Source: Flaveria trinervia (taxonomy: Eukaryota > Streptophyta > Magnoliopsida > Asterales > Asteraceae). Taken from it: a stretch of DNA of 64,000 nucleotides. Below are positions 46,189 to 57,801 of the stretch, in pieces. The position numbers and the translations under genes were made by a program. Positions within the stretch are counted from its first letter, which is position 1. Every line of letters starts with the position of its first letter. The DNA lies in NCBI GenBank assembly GCA_025506515.1, contig CM046453.1, positions 9,086,776-9,150,775 on the forward strand, given 5' to 3'. The notes under the pieces were generated by a model that was given only the letters and a program-made list of their open reading frames with translations, had not been told where the DNA came from and did not search any database.

Positions 46189-47001
46189 TTATGGAGACTT
46201 TATTGGTCGTTTCTTGTATAAGTTCAGGACCAGTGATGAAATTTTTACCAACGTCGGTCCAGTAGATCGTTCGGTTTGGATTGTTCGAGGGTTTGGATTG
46301 TTCGAGGGTTGGATTGTTCGAGGGTTTGGATTGTTCGTTCGGTTTGACCATAGCAGTTCCTCGAGGGTTTGGATTATTTGTTCGGTTTGACCATCGGTTT
46401 GAGGATGGTAAGCCATACTTAAATCCAATTGAGTACCCAAGAGTTTTTGCATCAAAGACCAAAAGTGTGAAGTGAAACGAGCATCTCGATCGGAAATAAT
46501 GTGTAAAGGCACACCATGACGACTCACAATTTCGTCAATATAGATGTGAGCCAGCCTTGAAACTTTGTATGTATCTCGTATGGGTATGAAATGTGTCGTC
46601 TTGGTCAAACGTTCAACAATGACCCATATGCTATCATGTTCACGAGGTGTACGAGGTAACTTGGTTATGAAATCCATGGATATATATTCCTATTTCCACA
46701 TAGGGATTTTAGGTTGCTCAAGTAAACCACTTGGTCGTTGATGCTCGGCGTTGACTCTTGCACACGTGAGACACTTGAAAACATAAGACGTGATATCTTT
46801 CTTCATCCCAGGCCACCAATATTGACCACGCAGGTCCATGTACATCTTATCGGAGCCAGGATGAATGGAATATCGGGTTTGATGAGCTTCGTTCATAATG
46901 AAATGTCGAAGGTTAGCACGATTCGGGATCCAAAGTCGATTCAAGAAGTACCACATGCCATTCGGTTTTTTCTCCAGTTGTGACCGAATGTTAGGCATCA
47001 A
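46189..47001 (-). pseudogene. pol: Integrase of family B, with a repeat array replacing part of the domain
   Basis: The zinc site (YSIHPGSDKMY...CLTCARV) and the core aspartates (MDFITKLPRTP, ISDRDARFTSHFW) are present, followed by YHPQTDGQTEQIIQTLEE with the catalytic Glu. A TAG stop at 46687-46689 separates zinc site and core. Directly after the Glu motif the usual following segment is gone and replaced by a short tandem array at about 46260-46385. The protein resumes at the WTDVGK...GPELIQETT segment. Not functional. Confidence 0.85.
46260..46400. repeat. Slippage array derived from the integrase sequence itself
   Basis: Repeats of CGAACAATCCAAACCCT and truncations of it (about five copies), and two copies of a longer word starting GGTCAAACCGAAC. 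These words are copies of the DNA coding for the TEQIIQTLEE motif directly upstream. Confidence 0.85.
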
Positions 47002-47777
47002 ATCTTCATCTTTCCCTCCGTCAGTTAGTCCGCTTATTGAGCCTCACGAATGCATAACTCGAGGTCACTATCGATCCTTATGTTTTGAAGCATGATAGTA
47101 GCCTCGTTGACATCCACATGAATCTCGGTACAAATTCTCCTAGCGTATCAAACCATTGCATTCGATCTAAATTTCTTGAAGTGAGACAGTCTTGTTGTGG
47201 ACCTTGCGACTTAGCGCGTCGGCTACAACATTCGCCTTTCCGGGATGGTAGCGAATGTCGCAGTCGTAATCGCTAATCAACTCGATCCAACGTCTTTGTC
47301 TCATGTTGAGATCCTTTTGGTTGAACACGTGTTGGAGAATCTTATGATCGGTGTAGACTGCGCATTGCGTCCCATAAAGATAATGTCACCAAATCTTCAA
47401 TGCGAAAACCACAGCACCAAGTTCAAGATCGTGAGTCGTGTAGTTCACTTCATGAACCTTCAATGCCTCGACACGTATGCTATAACTTTGCCTCGTTGCA
47501 TGAGAACACAACCAAGACCTTGATTAGAAGCATCGCAATACACGGTAAAGTCATCGTTTCCATCGGGAAGTGTGAAAATAGGAGCGTTACACAACTTGCG
47601 TTTTAATGTCTCGAAAGTCTCTTCTTGCTCGGTCCCCGTTCAAAGAGTCGATTCTTTTGGGTTAATGCCGTTAACGGTTTAGCAATCTTCGAGAAATTAG
47701 CTATGAACCTACGGTAATATCCCGCTAAACCCAGAAAAGAACGAACCTCGGTTGGGGTTGTGGAACACACCAATTCT
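47002..47777 (-). pseudogene. pol: RNase H region of family B pol, heavily frameshifted
   Basis: No long frame is open, but short pieces in different minus-strand frames correspond in order to the end of reverse transcriptase and RNase H, between the RT frame at 47778 and the integrase at 47001. At least three frame changes are needed, more than in neighbouring parts. Confidence 0.65.
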
Positions 47778-48326
47778 TCACAGCTTCAATTTTAGCAGAT
47801 CCACGTGAATTCCTTGGCTATTCACCACATGCCCTAAGAATTGAACCTCCTCCAACCAAAATTCACACTTGGAAAACTTGGCGTATAATTGCTCCTTCTT
47901 CAAAAGTCCAAGAACTTGTCCCAAGTGCGTCTCGTGATCAATTTTTGTCTTGGAATAAATAAGAATGTCATCAATGAACACGATCACGAACTTATCCAAA
48001 TACGGTTTACATACTCGATTCATGATATCCATGAACACAGCAGGCGCATTGGTCAAGCCAAAAGGCATGACCATGAACTCGTAGTGTCCATATCGAGTAC
48101 GAAAAGCGGTCTTTGGAATGTCATCATCATGAACATGTAGTTGATGATACCCAGAACGTAGATCGATCTTTGAGAATTGAGTTGCTCCTTGAAGTTGATC
48201 GAAGAGATCATCGATTCGAGGAAGAGGGTATCGGTTTTTGATAGTAAGCTTGTTGAGTTCTTGATAATCGATGCACATACGAAATGAACCATCCTTCTTC
48301 TTCACAATTGTACAGGTGCACCCCAC
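47778..48326 (-). pseudogene. pol: Reverse transcriptase of family B, core intact
   Basis: Open for 182 codons with the standard order: KKDGSFRMCIDYQELNKLT, YPLPRIDDLFDQL, FSKIDLRSGYHQL, PFGLTNAPAVFMDIMNRV, the catalytic FIDDILIYSK box with both aspartates, and the thumb segment QFLGHVVNSQGIHV. The fingers upstream are in another frame, so a frameshift lies between 48326 and 48394. The catalytic core is therefore better kept here than in family A. Confidence 0.9.
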
Positions 48327-48393
48327 GGTGATGAACTAGGCGAATGAATCCCTTATCGGTCACTCTTGCAGTTGACTAGCGAGTTCTTGCATT

Positions 48394-49014
48394 TCAGACG
48401 GTGCAAGTCGATAAGGCTTTAGCCACAGGGTTTGCACCAGGGATTAAATCAATCTTGAACTCAACTTCTCGCACGGGAGGTAACCCTTTAAGATCCTCGG
48501 GAAAAACTTCGGGAAAGTCCCGCACAACAGGAATGTCTTTCAAATCCTTACCCTTGGCTTTCGTATTAACTACATATGCCATGAAAGCCATGTAGTTTTT
48601 ACTTAAGCACTTGCGGGCCTTGATGCAAGACATGAGTTTGAGTCTTTGAGATGATTTCTCCCCAAAGACCCTTAAAGTATCACCAGTCGGTAAAGGAATT
48701 CGGATACACTTCTCAAAGCATAGAATTTCTGCACGTTGCTTGGCTAACCAATCCATACCAATGATAACATCAAAGCTTCCCAAATGCATAGGAATAAGGT
48801 TGACGAAGAACTCCTGTTCGTTAAGGCTCAAGGTGCAGTCACGTATTACGACGTCAATGACGATAGATTTTCCATCGGCGACCTCGACCGTGAAAGATCT
48901 TTCCAGATTAACACGCGGTTTAGAAAGTATAGGCTCAAATTCCAGGGACACGAAACTCCTATCGGCACCCGAATCAAACAATACAGAAGCATAATGACTA
49001 TTTACAAGATACAT
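48394..49014 (-). pseudogene. pol: Protease and linker of family B pol
   Basis: Open for 206 codons. The active site is LFDSGADRSF, followed by the protease flap region (VIGMDWLAKQRAEI) and the linker to reverse transcriptase (DIPVVRDFPEVFPEDLKGLPP). The gag-protease junction at 49015-49110 is out of frame. Confidence 0.88.
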
Positions 49015-49110
49015 ACCTGTTTAGTAATAATCCATTATTGGTATGATGAACACAGATAGGAAATTTTATAAGACAAGAAACGATTTAAAAAGAGTTCAAC
49101 GACGTACCAT

Positions 49111-50307
49111 TCACCACGTCGTTATTGGCTTGAGCTTGTTGACATTGATGTTGAAAGCCCTTCCACGAGCCGGTGGCACAGTTCCCGCATTGCGAGGACA
49201 TTGCGGACGAATATGACCAGGCTCGCCACAGTTATAGCAGGTTTGGTTGGTAAGCATGGCAGTGTTGTTTGGCGCACGAAGGAAAGTAGTTACCAAGTGT
49301 CCATACTTCCCACATAATGAGCAAACTCGGCATGGAAAGTTGTTTGAATGATGGTACTTGCACGTGCTACACATAGGATGTGGACCAGTATAAGCTTTAG
49401 CCATGGGAGCTTGATTTGCAACCACCATTTGTTTTTTAGGAGCATTTGGGGCGGTCACAGCGTAGTTGCGTGTTGGGGTGAACTTACGCTTCTTGTTTTG
49501 AGATGATGACTCGGCCCTTTCCTCCTTTGTTGCCTCGGGTGTCACCTCCGTAGTAGATTTGGAACCCTTTGCCGACATAGTGCCAGCTCTTATATGATTC
49601 TCAGTGAGCTGTGCAGTGATAGTAATTGCTTCCTCCAAGTTGTGGCCTACTACCCACCACAGCATCTTGAATTTGAGGTGGCACCCCTTGATAAATTTCT
49701 CGATGTTACGGGGCACGGTGTCCACCATGTGTGGTAGAAGCATACTCAACTCATGATGCCGAGTGGAATAAGCCAAATGATTCCCACCATCTTGTTTGAG
49801 GTTCCAGAACTCTTCCTCCAGCTTTTGCAATTCGCTCCTCGGGCAGAACTTTTGTATCATAATATCCTTGAATTCTTCCCAGGGCAACGCCATTGCAACC
49901 TCAGTTCCACGGTTTCTCTTTTCACTATTCCACCATGTTAGTGTTCGTTGTTGAAGAACACTTGTGGCATAGCGAACCTTGAACTCGTCGGGGCACTCGC
50001 TAACAATGAATGTGTTCTCCATACTTTCAAACCACTCTAGAAGTCCAGTGGCTCTTTCTTTTCCACTAAAGCTAGTGGGCTTGCACGAGTTGAAATGCTT
50101 GAAAGTGCAAGTACGATTGTTCCCGTTTTGGTTGTTGCTATTCTCTCCATGACCACCACTATTGTTCCCATTGGTGTTATTGCTATTAGCCATTAGGGTG
50201 CTATTAAGTTCATCAACCATAGTCGAAATGACGGCAGCCATTTGCCGGGCGATCATTGCAGCTAGTTTACGGTCGGAACTTCCGCGCTTTTCATGATGAC
50301 AAGACAT
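49111..50307 (-). CDS. gag: Gag of family B chromovirus, open throughout
   Basis: From the Met at 50307 (MSCHHEKRG) the frame runs about 398 codons without a stop. After an Asn/Gly-rich stretch comes the capsid fold (FKHFNSCKPTSFSG, LLEWFESMENTF, WWNSEKRNRG, FKDIMIQKFCP). A basic region and two zinc knuckles follow: CSLCGKYGHLVTTF, in which the last Cys is Phe, and CYNCGEPGHIRPQC, which is complete. Gag forms the virus-like particle. It is the only large intact protein of the cluster. The in-frame extension up to 50352 is probably leader. Confidence 0.85.
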   Translation of the reverse strand: MSCHHEKRGSSDRKLAAMIARQMAAVISTMVDELNSTLMANSNNTNGNNSGGHGENSNNQNGNNRTCTFKHFNSCKPTSFSGKERATGLLEWFESMENTFIVSECPDEFKVRYATSVLQQRTLTWWNSEKRNRGTEVAMALPWEEFKDIMIQKFCPRSELQKLEEEFWNLKQDGGNHLAYSTRHHELSMLLPHMVDTVPRNIEKFIKGCHLKFKMLWWVVGHNLEEAITITAQLTENHIRAGTMSAKGSKSTTEVTPEATKEERAESSSQNKKRKFTPTRNYAVTAPNAPKKQMVVANQAPMAKAYTGPHPMCSTCKYHHSNNFPCRVCSLCGKYGHLVTTFLRAPNNTAMLTNQTCYNCGEPGHIRPQCPRNAGTVPPARGRAFNINVNKLKPITTW

Positions 50308-50969
50308 GCTGGAATATGCAAAATGAGTTAGACACGAGAAATAGAATAACAAGGATTATAATTCAACAAGGATAAGGCAAGAGTTGTAAGGCACTTGGAA
50401 TGGTTCCATTTGGTAACGCATTACCATTTGGAAACGTTGACACGTCAAGGTAAGTTGACCCATTCTCCTTAGAAGTTTGTGCATGTTGACCATAGTTTAT
50501 CACTCATCCCAGAAATCCCCAGGTAAGCATAACTAGTCCCGTAGGATTTATGCGATATGCTTGCCTTAGCCCGAGGGCCTTTTGCCAGGAAATCCAGAAT
50601 ACAGGTGTCTATGTGTCCCACAATATTTCTTAGGTTCATGGAATCAAAACCTTGATGAGATTTATATAGATTAGTCATAACGTCTAAAAATCCAAATCAT
50701 AAGCATAAGCATAAGTTTCCACGTGTTGACGAGAATAAGATTAAGAGATTTCATGTTCGGGGAGAGTCAAAGAATCAAAGTTAAGTTCTGGGAGACAAGT
50801 AACAATGTTTAGGCAATCCTATGCTAAGGCATCAAATTGCACATACGAGGGCATAACATTATGTAGCATGCAACTATATAATTTACAAGATAGAATTATA
50901 ATTCTATTAGGTTCATGCATACTATAGTCTAGGTCACCATTTCTAATAACCTAGATCCCTATAGTTATG
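50308..50969 (-). other. Untranslated leader of family B element
   Basis: About 660 bp between PBS and gag start. A diverged copy of this leader lies at 53540-54060 next to LTR B3. No structure recognised. Confidence 0.75.
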
Positions 50970-50982
50970 GGCTCTGATACCA
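50970..50982 (-). promoter_or_regulatory. Primer binding site for initiator tRNA-Met, LTR B2
   Basis: TGGTATCAGAGCC on the minus strand, three bases from the LTR edge at 50986. Confidence 0.95.
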
Positions 50983-50985
50983 ATC

Positions 50986-53415
50986 TGTCACACCCCAACC
51001 TTGACGGCGGAAACGTCGAGGAGTGAGAGTTAAGATCGTTCACAGCCACATAACGCTATTAATAATCCCAAATATATATATTAATCATAAATTCCAATTG
51101 TACCATTACAATCATAAGTCTCAAAGAAATAAAATAAACATAACAAGTCATTTTATTTCATTTATTTATCTAGGTCCATTCTTAGATATGTAAGCTTCAA
51201 TAGTAGAAATCAGCTTGAGTATTTCCTGAAACATGTTAAAAATGAAAGTCAACAATAATGTTGGTGAGATTTCCATAGTTTGTAATACATAAGTATATAA
51301 AAGATGGCAATTCATGTTATAAATAGAGAACAAAGTAACTAGGGATGTAAGACAGAAATGCACATCAAACCTCGACAAAGTTTTACAAGTCTCAAACGTT
51401 TAAAAGTATATACGATTAGCTAAGTGTACTTGGATCAACCAAGCAGGCTTGTCTGGCCATAGATCTATGAGATCACCAGGCTAGCAATAGTTAATGATTA
51501 TACATATATTCGACATTACATGGTAGCTACAAAGTTCAACTAGTTACAACATATAGGTGAAATGCCATAAGTTTACAAGAATCAAACGTTTACAAGTACA
51601 ATGTTTATAAAGTAACATCTTTCACCCCAAAGTGTGAAAATATGAAAAAGGGTATAGAAATACTCACTTGATCAAATAATATATAATTGGTGATTAATAT
51701 GAATAATAATAAGCACATTTCAACGTAGTCTTTCACAATGCACCTAAAACAAATATATATTTACAAGGTTAAAGTTTAATAATATAATTAATGGTTAAAC
51801 GAGACTAGGGTTTCAATTTGGTATTTGGGGTTTTGACAACAATTATATTTAATGAATGGAAAACAATTATATTATTTTGGAATAAATGGTAGGAAATATA
51901 TTTGTATTTTATATAAAGATGAGAAGAGAAAACATTTATAAGACTTATTGAGTTTAAATAAGATGTTTATAACTAAATGAGATTAGCATGATTTAAATAA
52001 TTTAAAGGCGACGTTTGAAATATAAAAAAAACTATTATTTAAAATCTAAGTTTTAAATAAAAGTAAGTTTTCTATAACATTAGCTTTTGAATTTTTAATA
52101 AAAATAAGAAGGTAATTTTTTAACCAAGTAATTACAGAAAAATTAATTATTTGATTTTAAAATAAACTAGGTTTATAAAATAATTTTCTATAATTTTTAG
52201 AAATTTTTAATATTCATTTTAAAGGCCAAAAAGCCTTAAAACAAAAATATGGGGTTCCCCGGATTCGAACCGGGGACCTCAGGTTTATGGGGCGTGCACC
52301 TTACCAGCGATCTAAGGCCGTAGCCGCGTTAAAGCTTTGTTTTAATAACTTAAAAACACATTTAATCAGGAACCCCCAAATCAATGAACCCTAGAATATT
52401 CTTGGATCAAATTGATCATCAATTTGATAACGATTACCAAAATTAACATAGGGCTTTGATTCCCCATGTAATTTCGAGTTTATAAATATGTTAAATTACC
52501 CGATTTGAAGATAGATGAATGAAGAACACTACGTTGAACAACCGCGACTACGTCAGAACCCAACAGGTAGGAAAACGATGATAGGAAACAAATTAAACTC
52601 GTGGGTAGTTTCGTATGGTGATAAGAATTAAAAGCCTTCTAAAAATTTCACGTTTTGAAGTCCCGAAAGTGGTGTTCGAGTGCGTAGCAAATCGTGATGA
52701 AAGGAGTAATCGAAGGAGATGTTTGTGTGGGTTTCAGGTGGAATTGAGAGTGTAGTTAGATCAGGGATTGTTAAACGATTCACTATGATCGATTAATTGA
52801 GGTATTATTGATTCTTTATGGCTCAACGGTTCGAGATTAAAAGCTTTCGGTTACCAAACTCGATTGGGTGGTAGCCGACGTTTAATTCTCAATTATTAGC
52901 CGCATTAAGGTTCTAATTACTCACAAGAAACATTTAGAAATGGTTTTGGGGTCGATTTCGAAGGTTTTGGTGGGTTTTTAAGGCCGCCGGAAGTCGGCCG
53001 GCGGTGGTCGGTGATCGGCCGGAAAAACGGGGGTTAAAAGGGGGGTTTGGGTTGGTTTTTAAATAATTTACACAATTAGCCCCTCAACTTTTGAAGGCTT
53101 ATTATTTTATGCTTTAAACTTTCTTTTTAAGTTTATAAATTGACAAAACTAACCCCATAACTTTCAAGTTTCAAATCTTTTTAAGTTTTATAATTTTTAT
53201 AAGTTGTTATTGTTATTATTATTATTATTATTGTTGTTGTTGTTGTTCTTATTATTACTTATTTATTATTATCATAATAATTAGTTTGATTAGAAAATTA
53301 AAGGCAACAAAGAATAAGCATAACAAATTCACAAGTTTCATAAATGACAAAATTAGTCCATACAGGAACTTAACAATGTTAACTTTAATTTAACCCAAAA
53401 TTACAAGATGTTACA
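50986..53415 (-). repeat. LTR B2
   Basis: 2,430 bp, edges TGTCACACCCCAACC and CAAGATGTTACA. It is the 5' LTR of the internal region at 45650-50985 and is the most diverged of the three LTRs. Confidence 0.92.
52250..52326 (-). other. tRNA-like block in LTR B2
   Basis: Minus strand: A-box-like TAGATCGCTGG, CCCCATAAACC in the anticodon position, and the B-box in a perfect T-arm, CCCCGGTTCGAATCCGGGG. Oligo-T (TTTTGTTTT) follows within about 10 bases. Despite divergence from B1 elsewhere in the LTR, the T-arm is kept with compensating changes. Confidence 0.65.
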
Positions 53416-54060
53416 ATTAACCATAAGGGCGCTATTAAGTTCAGCAACCATAGTCGGGATGACAGCAGCCATTTACCGGGCGATCATTGCAGCTAGTTTA
53501 CGGTCGGAACTTCCATGCTTTCCATGGTGACGAGACATGTTGGATATACCAAAAATGAGTTATTTACGGGAATGAGGATAACAAAGGATAGTAGTTTAGA
53601 CAAAGACAAGCTAAGAGTTGTAAGGCACACGGAATGATTCCATTTGGTAATGCATTACAATTTGGAAACGTTGACACGTCAAGGTGACTTGACCCAATTG
53701 CCTTAGAAACTTGTGTATATTAACCATAGTTTATCACTCATCCCAAAAAACCCCAGGTAAGCATGACATAACGTCTAAAGATCTAAGTCATAACATAAGC
53801 ATAAGATTCCACGTGTCGTCGAGAATAAGATTAAGAGGTTTCATGTTCGGGGAGAGTCAAAGAGTCAAAGTTAAGTTTAGGGAGACCAGTAACAATGTTT
53901 AGGCAATCCTATGCTAAGGCATCAAATTGCACATAAGAGGGCATATCATTATGTAGCATGCAAACTATATAATTTACAAGATAGAATTATAATTCTATAA
54001 GGTTCATGCATACTATAGTCTAGGTCACCATTTCTAATAACCTAAATCCCTATAGTTATG
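53416..54060 (-). pseudogene. Leader and gag start of a second family B element
   Basis: Diverged copy of 50187-50969: the leader plus the first 40 or so gag codons (SRHHGKHGSSDRKLAAMIA reading). It stops abruptly at the edge of LTR B2, so gag was cut by an insertion at that point. Only the 5' end of this element remains. Confidence 0.85.
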
Positions 54061-54073
54061 GGCTCTGATACCA
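54061..54073 (-). promoter_or_regulatory. Primer binding site for initiator tRNA-Met, LTR B3
   Basis: TGGTATCAGAGCC on the minus strand, three bases from LTR B3. Confidence 0.95.
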
Positions 54074-54076
54074 ATC

Positions 54077-56601
54077 TGTCACACCCCAACCTTGACGGCG
54101 GAAACGTCGAGGTGTGAGGGTTAAGATCGTTCACAGTCACATAACGCTATTAATAACCCAAATATATATTCATCATTTGTACCATTACAATCATAAGTCT
54201 TAAAGAAATTAAAAAGCATAACATAAGATGTAACAAGTCATTTTATTTTATTTATTTAAATAGGTCCATTCCTAGATGTGTAAGCTTCAAAGAGTAGAAA
54301 TCAAGCTTGAGTATTTCCTGAAACATGTTAAAAATAAGAATGTCAACAATAGTGTCGGTGAGATTTCCATAGTTTGCAATACATAGATATATAAAAGATG
54401 GCAATTATTGTTGTAAGTTAGAGAACAAAATAAACTAGGGATGTAAGACAGAATGCACAATCAAATCTTGATAAAGTTTTACAAGTCTCAAATATTTACA
54501 AGTATATACGATTAGGTAAGTGTACTTGGATTAACCAAGCAGGCTTGTCAGGCCCATAGATCTTTGACGTCGCCAGGCTAGCAATAGTTAATGATTGTAC
54601 ATATATTTGACATTACATGGTAGCTACAAAGTTCAACTAACCACAACATACATATGAAAAACCATAAGTTTACAAGAGTCAAACATGTTTACAAGTGCAA
54701 AGTTTATAATGTAACATGTCACCCCAAAAGTGTAAAAATATAAAAAGAGGTATAGAAATACTCACGTGATCAATAAGTATATAATTGATGAATAAAAAAA
54801 ATAATAGTCGTCGTTCCAACGTAAACCTTCACGAGGTACCTAAATATATATATTTACAAGATTTAAGTTTAGTTATAATAAGTTTAATGGTTAAACAAGA
54901 ATTAAGGTTTTAAGTGAATTTGGGGCTTGTCAAATAATTACATTTAACAATTGAAAGTCATTCATATTTTCTTAAAATATATATTTATATTTCATACAAA
55001 AATGTAAAAAGAAATATTTCTAATAATTTAAAAGATCCTTATATAAAGTTTGGCTAAAGTTTTATAGCTAAAAGAAATATTACAATTCAAGTATTTAAAT
55101 TGAAAAGAACGTTTGGGACCAATAATAATTTGTTAATTTTTATGTAATACATTTAAGAATTTATTAAAAACAAACCTTGTTAAAATGTTTTATTAACAAG
55201 ATATATATAAAAAAATTGCAGAAAATTTGGTGTCCTTTAAAAATACTTGAAGTTTATAATAATAATTTTTATATTTATTAAAAATTTTCTGAAATTGGCT
55301 TTTAGGCTAAAAAGCCTTAAAAAGAAAACATGAGGGTGCCCGGTTCGAACTCGGACCTCATGCTTAAGGGTAATGCAACTTAACAAGTGAACAAGGCCGC
55401 GGCCTTGGTTTGCTTTGGTTTTAAATTCTTTTAAAACATAATTAAAACAAAACCCCAAATCCTAAGAACCCTAATTCGACAAAACCCAAAATTGAACATC
55501 AATTTGATGTTGTTACTCAGATTAATCATGGGGCTTTTGATCCCCAAGTAAAACCGAGTATATTACAGTGCTTAATTACCCGATTTTGAGTCGATTTGGT
55601 GTTAAGAATAGGTGATGACAACCGTGACTAGGACTGGATTCGATTGATGAGCAAATGAATGAGGTAATCAAATAACTTCTTGGATAGCTTCGAGTGATGA
55701 TCTTGATGCAAAACCCTCTGTCAATTTTGGTTTAAAATGCCCGAAAGGTGGGTTTCGACGAAGTTGCAGGTTGCGAAGGAGATGATGATTCGAACTCGGT
55801 GTTTGAGTTTGTTTCAGGTGAGATTGAGATTGTGATTAGTTCAGGGATAGTTAAGTGATATCACGTTTGATTAATTGGATTATCATGAGTCTTGAATGCC
55901 CAACGGTTAGAAAGTTATTGTCGAACGGTTACCGAGTGTAATCGACCCTTGTAAATCAAATTAAAACTCATCAAGTGTTCGAGACCGTTTCAAGAGATGA
56001 TTAGCATCGATTAGCCATAAATTTCGGTGGTTACGGGTCGGTTTGGGAGGTCGCCGGTCTTGGCCGGAGGTGCTGCCGGCAGTTCGCCAGAAATGGGGGG
56101 TGAAGGGTGGTTGGTTTAAGTTTAATGAATTTACAGTTTTGGTCCCTAAACTTTCAATCTTTATTATTTTATGTCAAAACTTCCTATTTCAAGTTTCCAA
56201 AATGACAAAACACCCCCTTGAGTTAATAACTCCAAGTTTTAAATATTATTCTATATTTTAAGTTTGAAAACTTTTATAAAATTATTATTACTATTAATAT
56301 TATTATTATTATTATTATTATTTAATAATAATATTATTATTATTACTATTACTATTATTATTATCATTATTATTTATTTATTATTATTATTATTATTGGT
56401 TTTATTATTATTTTTATTATTATTGTTATTATGATTTATTGTACAATTTAATACTTCAATTACTAACTTTCATAATTTAAAATTTAATGCCAACAAAGAA
56501 AATAAACATAGAGAACCCATAAGTTTCATGTATCGCAATAAAGACCATTACAAGAATTAACAATGCAAACTTATAAATAACCTTAAATACATGATGTTAC
56601 A
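54077..56601 (-). repeat. LTR B3
   Basis: 2,525 bp, edges TGTCACACCCCAACC and CATGATGTTACA. Very similar to B1 apart from the duplication in B1. It is the 5' LTR of the outer, mostly deleted element. Confidence 0.92.
55332..55402 (-). other. tRNA-like block in LTR B3
   Basis: Diverged copy of the block in B1; the B-box region has lost two bases and the T-stem is weakened. Oligo-T follows downstream. Confidence 0.55.
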
Positions 56602-56773
56602 ATTACCTTAAGAGATTAGCTCCCCATACCCATGTACCAGGAGATTATGATAATGAGAATTTGCTAATCAAGTTGACACATGAATGAAGCTGATCAACTT
56701 CATCTTGGGAATTAGGATCATGGAGCCAATTCCAATAGTAATCGTTAGCTCCAACTGCTTAGGATTTTGTTAC
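56602..56773 (-). mobile_element. LINE fragment, upstream continuation of 41639-42290
   Basis: Minus-strand reading YYWNWLHDPNSQDEVDQL, then LISKFSLS and GTWVWGANLLR, resembles the segment between plant LINE reverse transcriptase and its zinc-binding end. The next expected words FSVKSIKKHL are found at the other side of the family B cluster near 42270. Confidence 0.65.
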
Positions 56774-57801
56774 ATTTATGATCATCTATATCTTTCTCGT
56801 TAAGTTTTTTCGTGTGTCTTGCATGTAAGGGTATTTCAATCAATTCAAGTTAGCAAAGTAACTCTCCATCATATGCCACCTTGCTTGTCCATTACACGCC
56901 ATTTGAAAAATTTTCGTTCCAAATATTTCATCTTCATCAGCATCATAACTTACCATTGTTGATTGGTTTATTTCACCATTAGAGCACAACATAACCCCAC
57001 ATTTTAGCTTGTGATCACTACAATAGTGAATTATGCCTTGGGAACTTAGAGATCTTACTAGTGATTTTCTAAACCTAACAAGATATACGGTATGATCATT
57101 GCATGATTTTCAATATGTTCCTCTGTAGAACTTCTAAGATTATGCTTTTTATCTTTTACTAGTGTTGTTAAGATTAAATTAATTTGCTTTATTTAATTAA
57201 CCTTATGTTTTTTTTAATTTATAAAATATTACCTAAATCTATTTGTAACAACTGATAATTTTTCAGGTCACTGTTCAACTAGACACATTCATAATATTCT
57301 AGACATTATGTGTTATTAGTACTTAGATTAGATAACTAAAAAATAGGTTATCATATGATGTGCATTACATTTATATTAATTATTCAAGTGTCTACTTGAA
57401 ACATAAATGGACATTGATGATACATAACATGCTATTTTCATACAAGTATATATACTTTTAGATATGTTGAGTGCCCATTATTTTTACAAAGAAACACTCC
57501 TAGAAATCATTCTATTTCATATGCATATGTGTTATTTAAAATCTAATATGTGCATATATCTACTTTTTATAACAAACTATGTACACTTAATAGAGACATA
57601 CATAAAATGACACACATGTAAACACTTATGAAAGATGTAAACAAGTATATAAAATCTAAGTAACTAAATGAGTTTATTTACTTGAGGTTAAAACATGCTC
57701 CAAATACACATGCTCAAGAATATTTGCATTTGTTAAATAGGTTTGTTCATTAGCACATTAAAGTCCCCACAAACACAACTACTTAATTTGATATAAAGCC
57801 G
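56774..57801. other. AT-rich spacer with one unexplained open segment
   Basis: On the minus strand about 78 codons are open at roughly 57075-56842, with an internal ATGGTAAGT that looks like a splice donor. I recognise no family. The rest, 57080-57800, has no visible feature. Confidence 0.35.

Larger units (their letters stand above)
42291..56601 (-). mobile_element. Family B gypsy chromovirus cluster: three LTRs, one internal region and one gag fragment
   Basis: Order from left: LTR B1 (42291-45649), internal region (45650-50985), LTR B2 (50986-53415), gag/leader fragment (53416-54076), LTR B3 (54077-56601). B1 and B3 resemble each other much more than either resembles B2. The cluster splits a LINE: removing it together with 5 bp rejoins the LINE in frame, and the flanking 5-mers (GTAAT and TTAGT on the minus strand) could be a decayed TSD. 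The simplest history is insertion of one family B element into the gag of another, followed by recombination between left-hand LTRs. Confidence 0.85.
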
